Assembly: GCF_040529045.1 (NCBI RefSeq)
Contig: NZ_CP131914.1
Location: 381,001-445,000 of the forward strand
DNA from: Xanthomonas indica
Lineage (GTDB): Bacteria; Pseudomonadota; Gammaproteobacteria; Xanthomonadales; Xanthomonadaceae
Length of the DNA stretch: 64,000 nt
Direction: 5' to 3'
Shown: positions 20,247 through 30,387 of the stretch, in pieces
How positions within the stretch are numbered: the stretch's first letter is position 1
Layout: the number at the start of each line of letters is the position of its first letter
Notes under the pieces: model-generated
What the model was told of the DNA's origin: nothing
The model's input: the letters and a program-made list of their open reading frames with translations, nothing else
The model's database searches: none
Translations under genes and position numbers: made by a program

Positions 20247-20473
20247 GGGCCCAGGCTGTCGCGCAGGCCGTCGCATGGGGGTGAACGCGATGTCGTGCGC
20301 GCGTCATGCGCGACGACCTGCCTCAGGAAGCCCAGGCGGCGCTGCGGTCCGCCGCCCGGGGCCAGCGTTTGCGGCGAGAACGACTCACTGCGCGTGGAAC
20401 GCCTGTCGCGGGATCGCCGCCGATCGGAGGCCGGAGGCGCCGCAACACGCTCAGGATGCGCTGCGCACGGTGT

Positions 20474-20908
20474 TCAGGCAGTCGCCATGGCGTGCGCGGG
20501 CAGCCGCGCATCGATCCGGTGCTTGCCGGCCAGCGCCTGCATCCCCTGCAAGGTGGCCTGCACCGCACTGGCGTAGCCGCTGCGCCACAGATCGGCGCGC
20601 GACTGCCGCGACGCGGCCGCATTCAGCGCCAGCGCGAAGGCCGGCACGCGGGGATCGGCCAGCACCGCACGCTCCAGGAACGGCTGCTCGGGCGCGATGA
20701 CGTCGACCGGCGCCAGCCAGGCATCGGCGACCAATTCGGCCACGCCGACGCGGTGCGAGAGCTGGTGCATGGCGCTGAGTGTCTCGTGCAGCATTTCCAG
20801 GCACGCCCATTGCCACAACGCCGCCTTGTACTGCGGGTCGGCCTGGTCCAGGGCGGACAAGGCGCCATCGACATGATCGATGCGGAGATCCTGCATGGCC
20901 GGCTCCAT
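20474..20908 (-). CDS. Hypothetical helical protein, 144 aa
   Basis: A soluble, mostly helical protein starting MEPAMQDLRIDHVDG, with an alternative start at the second Met (20,896). It has no signal peptide or membrane helix. Composition and codon use match the host. It resembles no family I can name. It is separated from the DUF3182 group by about 230 bases without a gene and is divergent from the SulP transporter, with a GTATACT box (about 21,028) between them that could serve either gene. Confidence 0.55.
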   Translation of the reverse strand: MEPAMQDLRIDHVDGALSALDQADPQYKAALWQWACLEMLHETLSAMHQLSHRVGVAELVADAWLAPVDVIAPEQPFLERAVLADPRVPAFALALNAAASRQSRADLWRSGYASAVQATLQGMQALAGKHRIDARLPAHAMATA

Positions 20909-21207
20909 GATACGGCGTTGCGATCCGCACATTTTGCGCGGCGAAAGTGAGCGCAACGTGAGTCGCGCGTCGCGAGCAGCGTGCCGCCGCGCGGACGCTA
21001 CGGCACGCCGGCGCGTGGCCAACCATCGCGTATACTGGCCGGGCGCGTTTGCTCGCGCCGCCGTTTTCATCACGCCTTTCTCATGACGCCACCCTGACAC
21101 CCGCAGCGCGCATCGGCCCACCCTCGACGGCAGGCCGCAGGCTGTTGGTTTTCCACTGCATACAGCACGCACGGCCCTGCGACAGGGCGGTGTCAGGAGC
21201 GTTTACC

Positions 21208-22830
21208 TTGAAGCTTTCCCCTTCCCTGCGCCAATCCTGGTGCGGCAATCTCCGTGGCGACGTCCTCGCCGGCCTGGTCGTGGCACTGGCGCTGATTCCC
21301 GAGGCGATCGCGTTCTCGATCATCGCCGGGGTCGACCCCAAGATCGGCCTGTACGCCGCCTTCTGCATCTGCGTGACCATCGCCTTCGCCGGTGGACGTC
21401 CCGGCATGATCTCCGCCGCCACCGGCGCGATGGCGTTGCTGATGATCGGCCTGGTCAAGCAGCACGGCCTGCCCTACCTGCTGGCGGCCACGCTGCTGAC
21501 CGGCGTGCTGCAGATCCTGGCCGGGCTGTTCAAGCTCGGTGCGCTGATGCGCTTCGTCTCGCGCTCGGTGATCACCGGCTTCGTCAACGCCCTGGCGATC
21601 CTGATCTTCATGGCGCAACTGCCTGAACTGATCGGCGTGCCGGCGCCGGTGTATCCGCTGGTGGCGCTGGGCTTGCTGCTGATCTACGGCCTGCCCTGGC
21701 TGTCGCGTCGCAGCTTCCCCGGCATCGGCCTGTGGCTGCTGGTGCTGGGCGCGGCATTGACGGCGGGCAGCATGGCGCCGTGGACGCTGCTGCCGGTGGC
21801 CGTGGGTGGCGCGGTGGCGTTGGTGCTCGGGCACCGCTGGACGCGCGGCCTGGCCGTGCCGCCACCGTTGGTGACGATCGTGCTGCTGACCGGGCTGGCG
21901 CTGTACTTCGGTATCCACGTGCCCACCGTCGGCGACAAGGGGCAACTGCCCGATCGCCTGCCCACTCTGCTGCTGCCGGCGGTGCCGTGGACGCTGGAGA
22001 CGCTGCGGATCGTGTTCCCGGTATCGGCGACGATGGCGGTGGTCGGCCTGCTCGAGTCGATGATGACCGCGCAGATCGTCGACGACATGACCGACACGCC
22101 CAGCGACAAGAACCGCGAGTGCGTGGGCCAGGGCGTGGCCAACATCGTCAGCGGCTTGTTCGGCGGCATGGCCGGCTGCGCGATGATCGGGCAGTCGGTG
22201 ATCAACGTGAAGTCCGGCGGGCGCGGCCGCCTGTCCGCGCTGGTCGCCGGCAGCGTGCTGTTGCTGCTGGTGGTGTTTGCCGGCGCCTGGGTGCGGCAGA
22301 TCCCGATGGCTGCGCTGGTGGCGGTGATGATCATGGTCTCGGTCGGCACCTTCAGCTGGCGCTCGCTGGCGCAGTTGCGCACCCACCCGGCCAGCTCCAG
22401 CGTGGTGATGCTCGGCACCGTCGCGGTGACCGTGGCCACCCACGATCTGGCGCGCGGCGTCCTCACCGGCGTGCTGCTGTCGGCGCTGTTCTTCGCCCGC
22501 AAGGTCGGGCGCATGCTGCAGATCGACCGCAGCGAAGACGCGGACGGCGGCCACACCTATCGCGTTCGCGGACAGCTGTTCTTCGCCTCGGCCGGCAGCT
22601 TCGCCGGCGCCTTCGACTTCGCCCATGCGCCAGCGCGGGTCACCCTGGATCTGAGCCATGCGCATGTCTGGGACATCAGCGCCATCGGCGCGCTGGACCA
22701 GGTGGTGCTGAAATTCCGCCGCCACGGTGCCCAGGTCCACGTGGTGGGACTGAACCCGGGCAGTGCGGCGATGGTCGGTCGGCTGGGCACCCATCATCGG
22801 GGCGACGTGGAGCGCGTGCCTCTGCACTGA
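21208..22830 (+). CDS. SulP-family anion transporter with STAS domain
   Basis: A 540-residue inner-membrane permease. The N-terminal SulP signature is [20 protein letters not shown] at about residue 14. Ten or more hydrophobic segments follow, and NKGECVGQG-like [19 protein letters not shown] lies in the middle. A cytosolic STAS domain (about 440-535) contains [20 protein letters not shown]. Substrate may be sulphate, bicarbonate or another anion. The start is probably TTG at 21,208, which has AGGAG nine bases upstream. No ATG precedes the family N-terminus, and an open frame reaching back to 21,049 lacks family similarity. Confidence 0.88.
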   Translation: MKLSPSLRQSWCGNLRGDVLAGLVVALALIPEAIAFSIIAGVDPKIGLYAAFCICVTIAFAGGRPGMISAATGAMALLMIGLVKQHGLPYLLAATLLTGVLQILAGLFKLGALMRFVSRSVITGFVNALAILIFMAQLPELIGVPAPVYPLVALGLLLIYGLPWLSRRSFPGIGLWLLVLGAALTAGSMAPWTLLPVAVGGAVALVLGHRWTRGLAVPPPLVTIVLLTGLALYFGIHVPTVGDKGQLPDRLPTLLLPAVPWTLETLRIVFPVSATMAVVGLLESMMTAQIVDDMTDTPSDKNRECVGQGVANIVSGLFGGMAGCAMIGQSVINVKSGGRGRLSALVAGSVLLLLVVFAGAWVRQIPMAALVAVMIMVSVGTFSWRSLAQLRTHPASSSVVMLGTVAVTVATHDLARGVLTGVLLSALFFARKVGRMLQIDRSEDADGGHTYRVRGQLFFASAGSFAGAFDFAHAPARVTLDLSHAHVWDISAIGALDQVVLKFRRHGAQVHVVGLNPGSAAMVGRLGTHHRGDVERVPLH

Positions 22831-22999
22831 GGCATGGCCGGGACAGTCGACGCTGCGGCGACACCGCGCAGCGCATCGACCACAACGCGATCCGCGGGTG
22901 ACCGCGCGATCGCCGCCGCGCTCGCCTTCCCACGGTGACACGGTAACGACATCGGCCGATTAGCATCGAACGGCTAACGGCCATGCAGGAGATCCGCCG

Positions 23000-23521
23000 A
23001 TGTCACTGGACCACTGGCAACTGCCGCCACACGGTTGGGTACCCAACCACCCGTTCCTGCCGGTGCTGCACTACCGGCAGTCTGCCGGCGCCCTGGACGC
23101 CGACGGGTTCGAACGCCGCTTCGCGGCGCACGGCTGGCCGCCGCAATGGCGCGACGGCATCTACGACTATCACCACTACCATTCCACCGCGCACGAGGTG
23201 CTGGGCGTCGCCTGCGGCAGCGCCCGCGTGCTGCTCGGCGGCCCGGGCGGCATCGAGGTTGCGCTCGCGGCCGGCGACGCCCTGCTGCTGCCGGCCGGTA
23301 CCGGCCATTGCCGGCTATCGGCCAGCGCCGACTTCCTGGTGGTCGGCGCTTATCCCGACGGGCAGGACTGGGATATCTGCCGGGAACCGCCCAGCGCCGA
23401 GAGGCTGCAACGGATCGCCAACGTGCCGTTTCCGCAGAGCGATCCGCTGCTCGGGGCGGAGGGGCCGTTGCTGACGTATTGGCAGAAGCAGGCAGATCCG
23501 CAAACTGGTCGCCATGGCTAA
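23000..23521 (+). CDS. Cupin-domain protein
   Basis: A 173-residue single-domain cupin. YDYHHYHSTAHEVLGVACGS provides the first metal-ligand region. The second motif follows around GDALLLPAGTGHCRL. It has no signal peptide. Related proteins are annotated only as cupins; an enzymatic role is possible but unproven. The ATG at 23,000 has AGGAG about ten bases upstream. Its stop (23,521) lies two bases from the convergent stop of the dehydrogenase gene and marks the edge where base composition drops. Confidence 0.8.
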   Translation: MSLDHWQLPPHGWVPNHPFLPVLHYRQSAGALDADGFERRFAAHGWPPQWRDGIYDYHHYHSTAHEVLGVACGSARVLLGGPGGIEVALAAGDALLLPAGTGHCRLSASADFLVVGAYPDGQDWDICREPPSAERLQRIANVPFPQSDPLLGAEGPLLTYWQKQADPQTGRHG

Positions 23522-23523
23522 GC

Positions 23524-24696
23524 TTACCGCTGGCCCGACCACACCTCATTGAGGGGGTCAAACTCTGTCGTCACCATCGATTTCGACCTCCAACCAAAGC
23601 CGCAGATGGCGAGCGGCCCCTCCAGCAAAGGGTCGAGACCAAAGGCATTCTCAATATTGACGTCGTTTATGGCCGACGTGACAAAAGCACCGAGCCCGAG
23701 TTGGGTAGCACTTGAATAAATCGCCTGAGAGATATGGCCGACGTCGAGCGTCACCGCTCGGTAGGCTTTCGAATGAAGCCGGTACTTCCAAAAGCTACGC
23801 GCATAGCGCGGGGCCAGAATGAGTTGCACATGCGCATCCGCAAACCAATGCTGGCCCGCCAACATCTTCCTCGCCAAGTCAGCCAAACCGGCCGACGGGA
23901 CAGAAATCAGTTCCAAGGCATGGTTCACGGGGTGATAATGATAGAGACCGGGCGCAATGCCCTCCACCCGTTGGACTACCAGATATACCTCTGTCGGATG
24001 CAGTCCACCGGCCGAAGGAACATTCTTTTTTAGAAACGCCGTATCGTCCTGTAGGCGGACAACGGATTGCGCCATTACCACTCGCTGCATCATTCGCGAA
24101 AAGAGATCGACCGGAAGATGTCGCTCTTGATCGAAATTTCTGCACGTCGTCCTCGACGCCATCAGCTTTTCGTACTCGTCGACCGCGAGCCTGGGGAGCT
24201 CAATATCGTCTCCCAAGCGCGATCTTGAGATGACCTCGGGAGGCGGCGGACCGAGTTTGTCGCGCAGCTCAGGCGCCGTGGTCAACTTGTTGGCCTCCAT
24301 GGAAGCAACGCTATCAAGATCCTTCCAGCGACAAAACTTGTGTAGCATCGCCGCTGCAGGCCACCAATACGCCGAGCGCACAGTGTCATCGCGCTCGCGC
24401 ATTGCGCTGTGCGCGCTTGTATCGCCTATCAGTAGACCTTTTTCCAAAAGTCCATCAATTAAGCTTACGCCGTACCCAACAACGGATGCCATGTCGATCC
24501 AGTTGCTTGGGCTGACAGCGCCCAAGACCTCCCGCTCGCCCTGATCCACTTCGACCTCATCGTCCAGATGAGGAGCCAGCGCGAGCCAACGGGTTTGACG
24601 ACTAAGGCCAGCTGCGCCAGCAAGCAGTGACATCAAGTCGAAGCCAACCGATTCCCTTGGCTCAAAAAATACAACTCCGCAGCGACGCAGCTTCAT
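23524..24696 (-). CDS. SagB-like putative peptide maturation dehydrogenase
   Basis: A 390-residue protein. The N-terminal ~175 residues are a helper/recognition domain. The C-terminal part is a flavin-dependent nitroreductase fold: ASRTTCRNFDQERHLP, then PSAGGLHPTEVYLVVQRVEG and GLYHYHPVNHALELI, the SagB signature. SagB proteins oxidise azoline rings to azoles in thiazole/oxazole-modified peptides. This one recalls the TIGRFAM model for a 'putative peptide maturation dehydrogenase' (recalled, not searched). It is divergent from the precursor-peptide gene, 118 bases apart. GC is much lower than in flanking genes, suggesting transfer. No YcaO cyclodehydratase is seen in the window, so the chemistry is open. 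Confidence 0.82.
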   Translation of the reverse strand: MKLRRCGVVFFEPRESVGFDLMSLLAGAAGLSRQTRWLALAPHLDDEVEVDQGEREVLGAVSPSNWIDMASVVGYGVSLIDGLLEKGLLIGDTSAHSAMRERDDTVRSAYWWPAAAMLHKFCRWKDLDSVASMEANKLTTAPELRDKLGPPPPEVISRSRLGDDIELPRLAVDEYEKLMASRTTCRNFDQERHLPVDLFSRMMQRVVMAQSVVRLQDDTAFLKKNVPSAGGLHPTEVYLVVQRVEGIAPGLYHYHPVNHALELISVPSAGLADLARKMLAGQHWFADAHVQLILAPRYARSFWKYRLHSKAYRAVTLDVGHISQAIYSSATQLGLGAFVTSAINDVNIENAFGLDPLLEGPLAICGFGWRSKSMVTTEFDPLNEVWSGQR

Positions 24697-24814
24697 ACCA
24701 TCCTCATTGCAACCTCGGGGCTAAACTTTACCGGCTTTCTGCCGATATGCACTCCGTTGCACCGCAAACCTGGTCAAATCCAAGCCCTAATCTCACAATC
24801 AGAGCAAACTGGTC

Positions 24815-25132
24815 ATGGCAAATAATCAGCCCCCGCACCCCTCTCCCCTGGATCCGGTTAGTGCAGCAGCGCTACTTGACGCTCTTATTAACGACGACGC
24901 CTTCCGCGCCGCATTCCAAAGCGACCCTGTCGCTGCACTCGCGTCCATCGGCATCATTTTGGACGCCGATGCCGACACAAGCTGCCTGGAAGTCGGAATA
25001 ATGGCATCCAAGGAGGAGCTGATCGCTGCAAGAGAGCAACTTCTGTCCTACCTCGTTTCCGACACGGCGTTCCACAACCCGCATTGCTTCGAAGCAAACA
25101 AGGTTGAAAACTACCTAAAGACGAGCAGTTGA
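24815..25132 (+). CDS. Putative modified-peptide precursor, Nif11/NHLP-like leader
   Basis: A 105-residue peptide. Residues about 15-50 (VSAAALLDALINDDAFRAAF, then SDPVAALASIGI) match the helical leader of Nif11/nitrile-hydratase-type RiPP precursors. After C57 comes a second helix (MASKEELIAAREQLLSYL). A polar tail follows with H87, H90 and C91, the likely modified portion. No double-Gly cleavage site is visible. It sits between the divergent SagB-like dehydrogenase and the cyclase gene; its last 18 bases overlap the 3' end of the cyclase gene on the other strand. Low GC like its partner. Family assignment as 'putative modified peptide' is from memory of the model. Confidence 0.75.
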   Translation: MANNQPPHPSPLDPVSAAALLDALINDDAFRAAFQSDPVAALASIGIILDADADTSCLEVGIMASKEELIAAREQLLSYLVSDTAFHNPHCFEANKVENYLKTSS

Positions 25133-27643
25133 CCGATCGAGGTTCAGCCCCTTAATTCTTCGCATTGCTGCAGCAGCATCTGCGACATTAAGGGGCTGAA
25201 AAATAGAGCTACCCGCAACTTCCGCGTACCCCTGCCCACGGGCGGCCGCGATCGCACGATCCTGCGCAAGAACCGCCTCAGAATCTCCAATACGATCCAA
25301 TGCATCTCTCATGACAATCCTGGACTGGAACAGCTCTTTTCCATTCATTTGCGATTGAAGCAAAGTGACGGCCAATCGGGGATTTCCCTCTTGCAACAGT
25401 TGCTTTGCCCTGATCAGACCAGCCATTCTGCTGGCTGTCGCATCGCTAGAACGCTCAGCCATGCGAACGAGGCCTTGCAATTCATTTGGAAGCTTTTTTA
25501 GACCGGCACGTTGCAGAAGATACACTGAAGCAAGTGCCAAGGCCGCGTAGTCAGACCTTTCAACACTTGGCTTTGCAGATACACTTTTTGATAGCTCGCT
25601 CGCGCACTTTAGAAGCTCACTCTGCAAATCGGCATCTTGCATTTCCGTTGCGCGCAAAGACAAGGCGATCAACTTGAAGTCATGGTACAGCAGTTCAGAC
25701 TCTGGCTTGGCCTGCTTGGCCTCCTGATCCGCCAGGGACGCGGCTTCCACCAGATTGCCGCTCTGAGCAAGAACGGCAATGCGTGTAATGATGTCCGCCG
25801 GCCTAGCTTGATACCCGTTCCCTTCCACACGATGATCGATGAGACGTTGAGCCGCCAGAAGATCGCCGGATGCAGCCAGTGCGAGCGCGCTTCCCAGACC
25901 AGGGGATGCGCCGAACTCCTCCTCTGATTGTCGAAAGTACTCGAAGGACTCTTGGTATCTGCCCTGCGCAAGCTCCGCTCTCGCCAATTGATCGAGGGCA
26001 TAGCCTCGTAGTGGATTGTTTGCCACGACAGCCGATTTCAAATATTTAATGGCCTCTGGATAGTCGCCATTCTCCATTGAAATCCAGGCGTAATTAGCAG
26101 CGCCCGCATAATAATCGGGATACAGCTGCGCCAGGAGCTTCCACCTGCGTGCGGGATCATCTCCCTTCTGTGGAAAGTATTGAGATTTCCACGCCAAGAG
26201 ATAGAGCTGATCTCGCTTTGGGAGCCGTTCCAAGTGGTTCAATGCCGCAGAAAGGTGCGATTCGGCTAACGCGGGTGCAGCACGGCTCACATATATCCGC
26301 ATGATAGCGGCATGAGCCAGGGCAAAATCTTTGTCCAGCTCCAAAGCCCGATTAAAATATTCAAGCGCCGAGTCGTTTTCTTTTCGGGCGTAGGCCTCGA
26401 CACCCAGTGAGTACGCTCGCAGCGCATCGATGCTGGCGGTGGTGACCTGCGGCAAGGGCTGTGCGCTCTGGGCAATGGAATCCATGGCTTCGCCCAACTG
26501 GTCGCGCAACTGGGCGGTGACGTCGTCGATCGACGCCAAGGCTGAATCCAACCCTTTTCCGTCTTTCGACAGCGCGAGGACCGTTGCACCGCTTGTAGGA
26601 TCGACGACGTCGACGCTTACCCTCAATCGCCCCCCTACCTCAGCGACCGTCGGCAAGAGGACGGCTTTTGCTCCGTCGCGCTGAGCAATTTCCGACGCGG
26701 TGGCGCGATCAATGCGACTGTCGGGGCTACGCTGCATCCGCACCAAGGTGTCCCGTACCTTGAGGTCACTCAGCAGATTCACGTAACGGGACTGTTCAAG
26801 GCTGATCCGGAACGCTTGGTCCAGCGATTCGTCGAGTACCTGATTGCCAGTGAGATTCCGCAAATCCCCCACCACCACCCAGTCGCGTTCGGCGAAGGCG
26901 ATGGCCGGCTGCGGGCGGGTGACGAACCAGGCGCCGACCGCGAACGCGGCGATCAGCGCGGCTTCCGCCGCCAGCGCCGCCGGCCGGCGCCACAGCGGGA
27001 TGTCGCGCCAGGCCTTGGGGGTGGGCTTGGGCGCGCGCAGCGGGGTGTGGCCGATCTCGCCGACTTCGTAGATCTCCAGCGGGGTGGGCACGCCCTTGAA
27101 GCGCCAGCGGCCGTGCGACTTCCACAGCAGGCGTTCGCCGCGCTCGCCCAGTTCGCGCGCGGCGCGGTGGGTCAGCGATTCGGCCACCGCCGAGAGCAGG
27201 ATCTGCCCGGGCCGGGCCAGGGTCATCAGCCGCGCCGCGGTCGGCTTGGCCAGGCCTTCCACTTCCAGCGGCTTGGCGCCCACCTGCACCGCGGCGTCGC
27301 TGTTGCGCCAGGTCAGCACCTCGCCGACGTGCAGGCCGGCGCGCACCTTCAGGTCGAGCTTGCGCTGCGCGCCCAGGTCGCGCAGGCCGCGGCTGTAGTC
27401 CAGGGCGAAGCCGAGGCCGTCGATGGGCCGTTCGAACAGCAGCAACAGGCCGTCGGAACGGTCGATCAGGCGGCCGCGCCAGCGTTGCTGCAGCTCCAGC
27501 ACCAGCGAGTCGTGCCGCTTGAACAGCTCGGCCGCGTTGGCGTCGCCGAGCTTTTCCACCAGCGCCACCGAGTCGCACAGGTCGGTCAGCAGCAGGGTGC
27601 GGAGCTGCGGGACCTCGGGCGGCGGTGCGGGGGCGTCGGTCAT
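25115..27643 (-). CDS. Putative peptide-modification system cyclase (class III cyclase-TM-TPR)
   Basis: An 842-residue protein with three parts. A cytosolic class III nucleotide-cyclase domain spans about residues 12-195, with metal-type Asp at D21 (LLTDLCDS) and D64 (DRSDGLLLLF). One transmembrane helix spans about 221-241. A long C-terminal region has TPR-like helices (ENDSALEYFNRALELDKDFA). By eye the Lys usually found four residues before the second Asp is Ile, and the transition-state Asn of the VN-AAR motif is Pro, so activity may be altered. The layout matches the cyclase of the three-gene modified-peptide system. GC falls sharply after about residue 255. ATG 27,643; an upstream-open frame is a shadow of the GGDEF gene. 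Confidence 0.8.
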   Translation of the reverse strand: MTDAPAPPPEVPQLRTLLLTDLCDSVALVEKLGDANAAELFKRHDSLVLELQQRWRGRLIDRSDGLLLLFERPIDGLGFALDYSRGLRDLGAQRKLDLKVRAGLHVGEVLTWRNSDAAVQVGAKPLEVEGLAKPTAARLMTLARPGQILLSAVAESLTHRAARELGERGERLLWKSHGRWRFKGVPTPLEIYEVGEIGHTPLRAPKPTPKAWRDIPLWRRPAALAAEAALIAAFAVGAWFVTRPQPAIAFAERDWVVVGDLRNLTGNQVLDESLDQAFRISLEQSRYVNLLSDLKVRDTLVRMQRSPDSRIDRATASEIAQRDGAKAVLLPTVAEVGGRLRVSVDVVDPTSGATVLALSKDGKGLDSALASIDDVTAQLRDQLGEAMDSIAQSAQPLPQVTTASIDALRAYSLGVEAYARKENDSALEYFNRALELDKDFALAHAAIMRIYVSRAAPALAESHLSAALNHLERLPKRDQLYLLAWKSQYFPQKGDDPARRWKLLAQLYPDYYAGAANYAWISMENGDYPEAIKYLKSAVVANNPLRGYALDQLARAELAQGRYQESFEYFRQSEEEFGASPGLGSALALAASGDLLAAQRLIDHRVEGNGYQARPADIITRIAVLAQSGNLVEAASLADQEAKQAKPESELLYHDFKLIALSLRATEMQDADLQSELLKCASELSKSVSAKPSVERSDYAALALASVYLLQRAGLKKLPNELQGLVRMAERSSDATASRMAGLIRAKQLLQEGNPRLAVTLLQSQMNGKELFQSRIVMRDALDRIGDSEAVLAQDRAIAAARGQGYAEVAGSSIFQPLNVADAAAAMRRIKGLNLDRSTARL

Positions 27644-27671
27644 GGCGGCGGCTCGGCGGGGGCGCGGTGGC

Positions 27672-28715
27672 TCAGCAGTTGGCGGAGGCGAGGTCGTGCC
27701 AGTACAGCCGGTTGCCGCCCTGGCGTTTGGCCTCGTACAACGCCGCATCGGCGTTGGCGTACCAGTCGTTCCAGTCCGAATGCGGGTCGACCCGGCTGAT
27801 GCCGATGCTGACCGGGCAGATGTGCGGCGCCGGGTGCGGCACGCCCAGCAGGTTCTGCACGGTGGCGAGCACGAACTCGCCGATCCGGCGCAGGTCCTCG
27901 ACGTTGCCGGCGGCCACCAGCAGGCAGAACTCGTCGCCGCCCAGGCGGCAGGCGATATCGTCCGGCCCGGCCACCGAACGCAGGATGTTGGCGACGTTCT
28001 GCAGCACGCGGTCGCCGACCAGGTGGCCGTGCGCATCGTTGATGTGCTTGAAGCGGTCGCAGTCGATCAGCAGCAGGCCCGGGCCGGGCGAGCGGCCGTC
28101 GCGGCGGCATTCCTGCAGGCGCAGGATCAGCCCGCGGCGGTTGTGCAGGCCGGTCAGTTCGTCGGTGCGCACCAGCTCTTCGGTCTGGGTCAGCTGGTGG
28201 GTGGTGGCGTAGAGGTTGTCCAGCGCCGCTTCCAGGTCGCGATTGCGCCGGCGCAGCTGGCGGATCAGGGTCTGCTCGTTCATCACCACGCGCACGATGG
28301 TGCGGCGGAGGAAGTAGGCGACCACGCCCGGGTCGCGCTCGACCAGGCGCTGGAAGTCGTCGTGGTCCAGTTCCACCAGCGCGCCGTCGCTGGCGGCGAT
28401 GGCATCGGCGCTGCGCATGTGGTTGCCGATCAACAGGCCCAGTTCGCCGAAGAATTCGCCATGGCCGAGATGCTTCACCACCAGGTCCTCGCCGAAATCC
28501 AGATCGATCACGCCACTGGTGATCACGAACATGGCGCTGCCGCCGTCGCCGCGACGGAACAGCACGTCGCCGGCGCGCACCGTACGGGCGCGGCCGAATT
28601 CGGAAAACAGGCGCAATTCCGCCGCGGTCAGCACCGCCAGCTCGTTCGGCTTCGGAGAGACCGCAGCGTTGGAAATTGTGCCGCGTGCGGTGGATGCGGC
28701 GCTGTCGCAGCTCAT
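27672..28715 (-). CDS. Cyclic-nucleotide-binding GGDEF protein
   Basis: A 347-residue signalling protein. An N-terminal cNMP-binding domain spans about 28-145. Its phosphate-binding cassette GEFFGELGLLIG...R101-S-A keeps the key Arg. A short coiled linker leads to a GGDEF diguanylate-cyclase domain (about 183-345) with an intact GGDEF at 259-263. The inhibitory I-site Arg is replaced (GPDD in place of RxxD), so product inhibition is probably absent. It ends 28 bases upstream of the peptide-system cyclase gene start, in the same direction. That suggests a cyclase product sensed by the cNMP domain could tune c-di-GMP. Composition is host-like. Confidence 0.88.
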   Translation of the reverse strand: MSCDSAASTARGTISNAAVSPKPNELAVLTAAELRLFSEFGRARTVRAGDVLFRRGDGGSAMFVITSGVIDLDFGEDLVVKHLGHGEFFGELGLLIGNHMRSADAIAASDGALVELDHDDFQRLVERDPGVVAYFLRRTIVRVVMNEQTLIRQLRRRNRDLEAALDNLYATTHQLTQTEELVRTDELTGLHNRRGLILRLQECRRDGRSPGPGLLLIDCDRFKHINDAHGHLVGDRVLQNVANILRSVAGPDDIACRLGGDEFCLLVAAGNVEDLRRIGEFVLATVQNLLGVPHPAPHICPVSIGISRVDPHSDWNDWYANADAALYEAKRQGGNRLYWHDLASANC

Positions 28716-28875
28716 CCGGCCCCCTCATGTGACGTCGCTGGCCCCTGTCGGGGGAGCATATCACCTACACGCGGCGCTCACGATACGTTTCACAGTCAAT
28801 CTCGCGCCATGGAGAGACGCCAGCGCAAGCTGTCGCACGTGGTAGACACCGCCTCGCCCTTGGCACCAAACGCGC

Positions 28876-28902
28876 AAAAAAAGCCCGGGCGAACCCGGGC
28901 TT
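28876..28902 (-). terminator. Rho-independent terminator of aceA
   Basis: On the minus strand AGCCCGGG-TTCG-CCCGGGCT is followed by a run of seven T. It lies about 50 bases past the aceA stop. Stem, tetraloop and T-run are all present. Confidence 0.93.
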
Positions 28903-28948
28903 CCCACCTCCTGCCAGGGAGGGGCGATCGAAGGCGGCTGGCTGCAGG

Positions 28949-30244
<1,296 letters not shown>

Positions 30245-30348
30245 CTGGCGTTCTCCTCGAAAATGGATGCAGCGATGAAACGGTGGGGTGTCGCTGGATT
30301 CAGGGTTTGGCCGGCATGGAAGGAGTCAGGCGCAGGGACATCGCTTCC

Positions 30349-30380
30349 ACGATTCCCCATTCCCGACTCCCCATTCCCGG
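30349..30380. repeat. ATTCCCC-type dispersed repeat between aceB and aceA
   Basis: A tract of the form gATTCCCCATTCCCGACTCCCC followed by ATTCCCGG. It belongs to the same family as the inverted pair at 4824-4941. It occupies the aceB-aceA junction within the transcript and could alter message stability between the two genes. Confidence 0.55.
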
Positions 30381-30387
30381 CGTCACA

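Noticed and set aside
21193..22941. A 582-codon leftward frame opposite the SulP gene
   Set aside because: His/Gln/Arg-rich shadow of a clear membrane transporter on the plus strand.
27644..28036. N-terminal extension of the cyclase frame by 131 codons
   Set aside because: The extension lies within the GGDEF gene in another frame and reads as Arg/Thr/Ser-rich noise; ATG 27,643 begins the cyclase domain.
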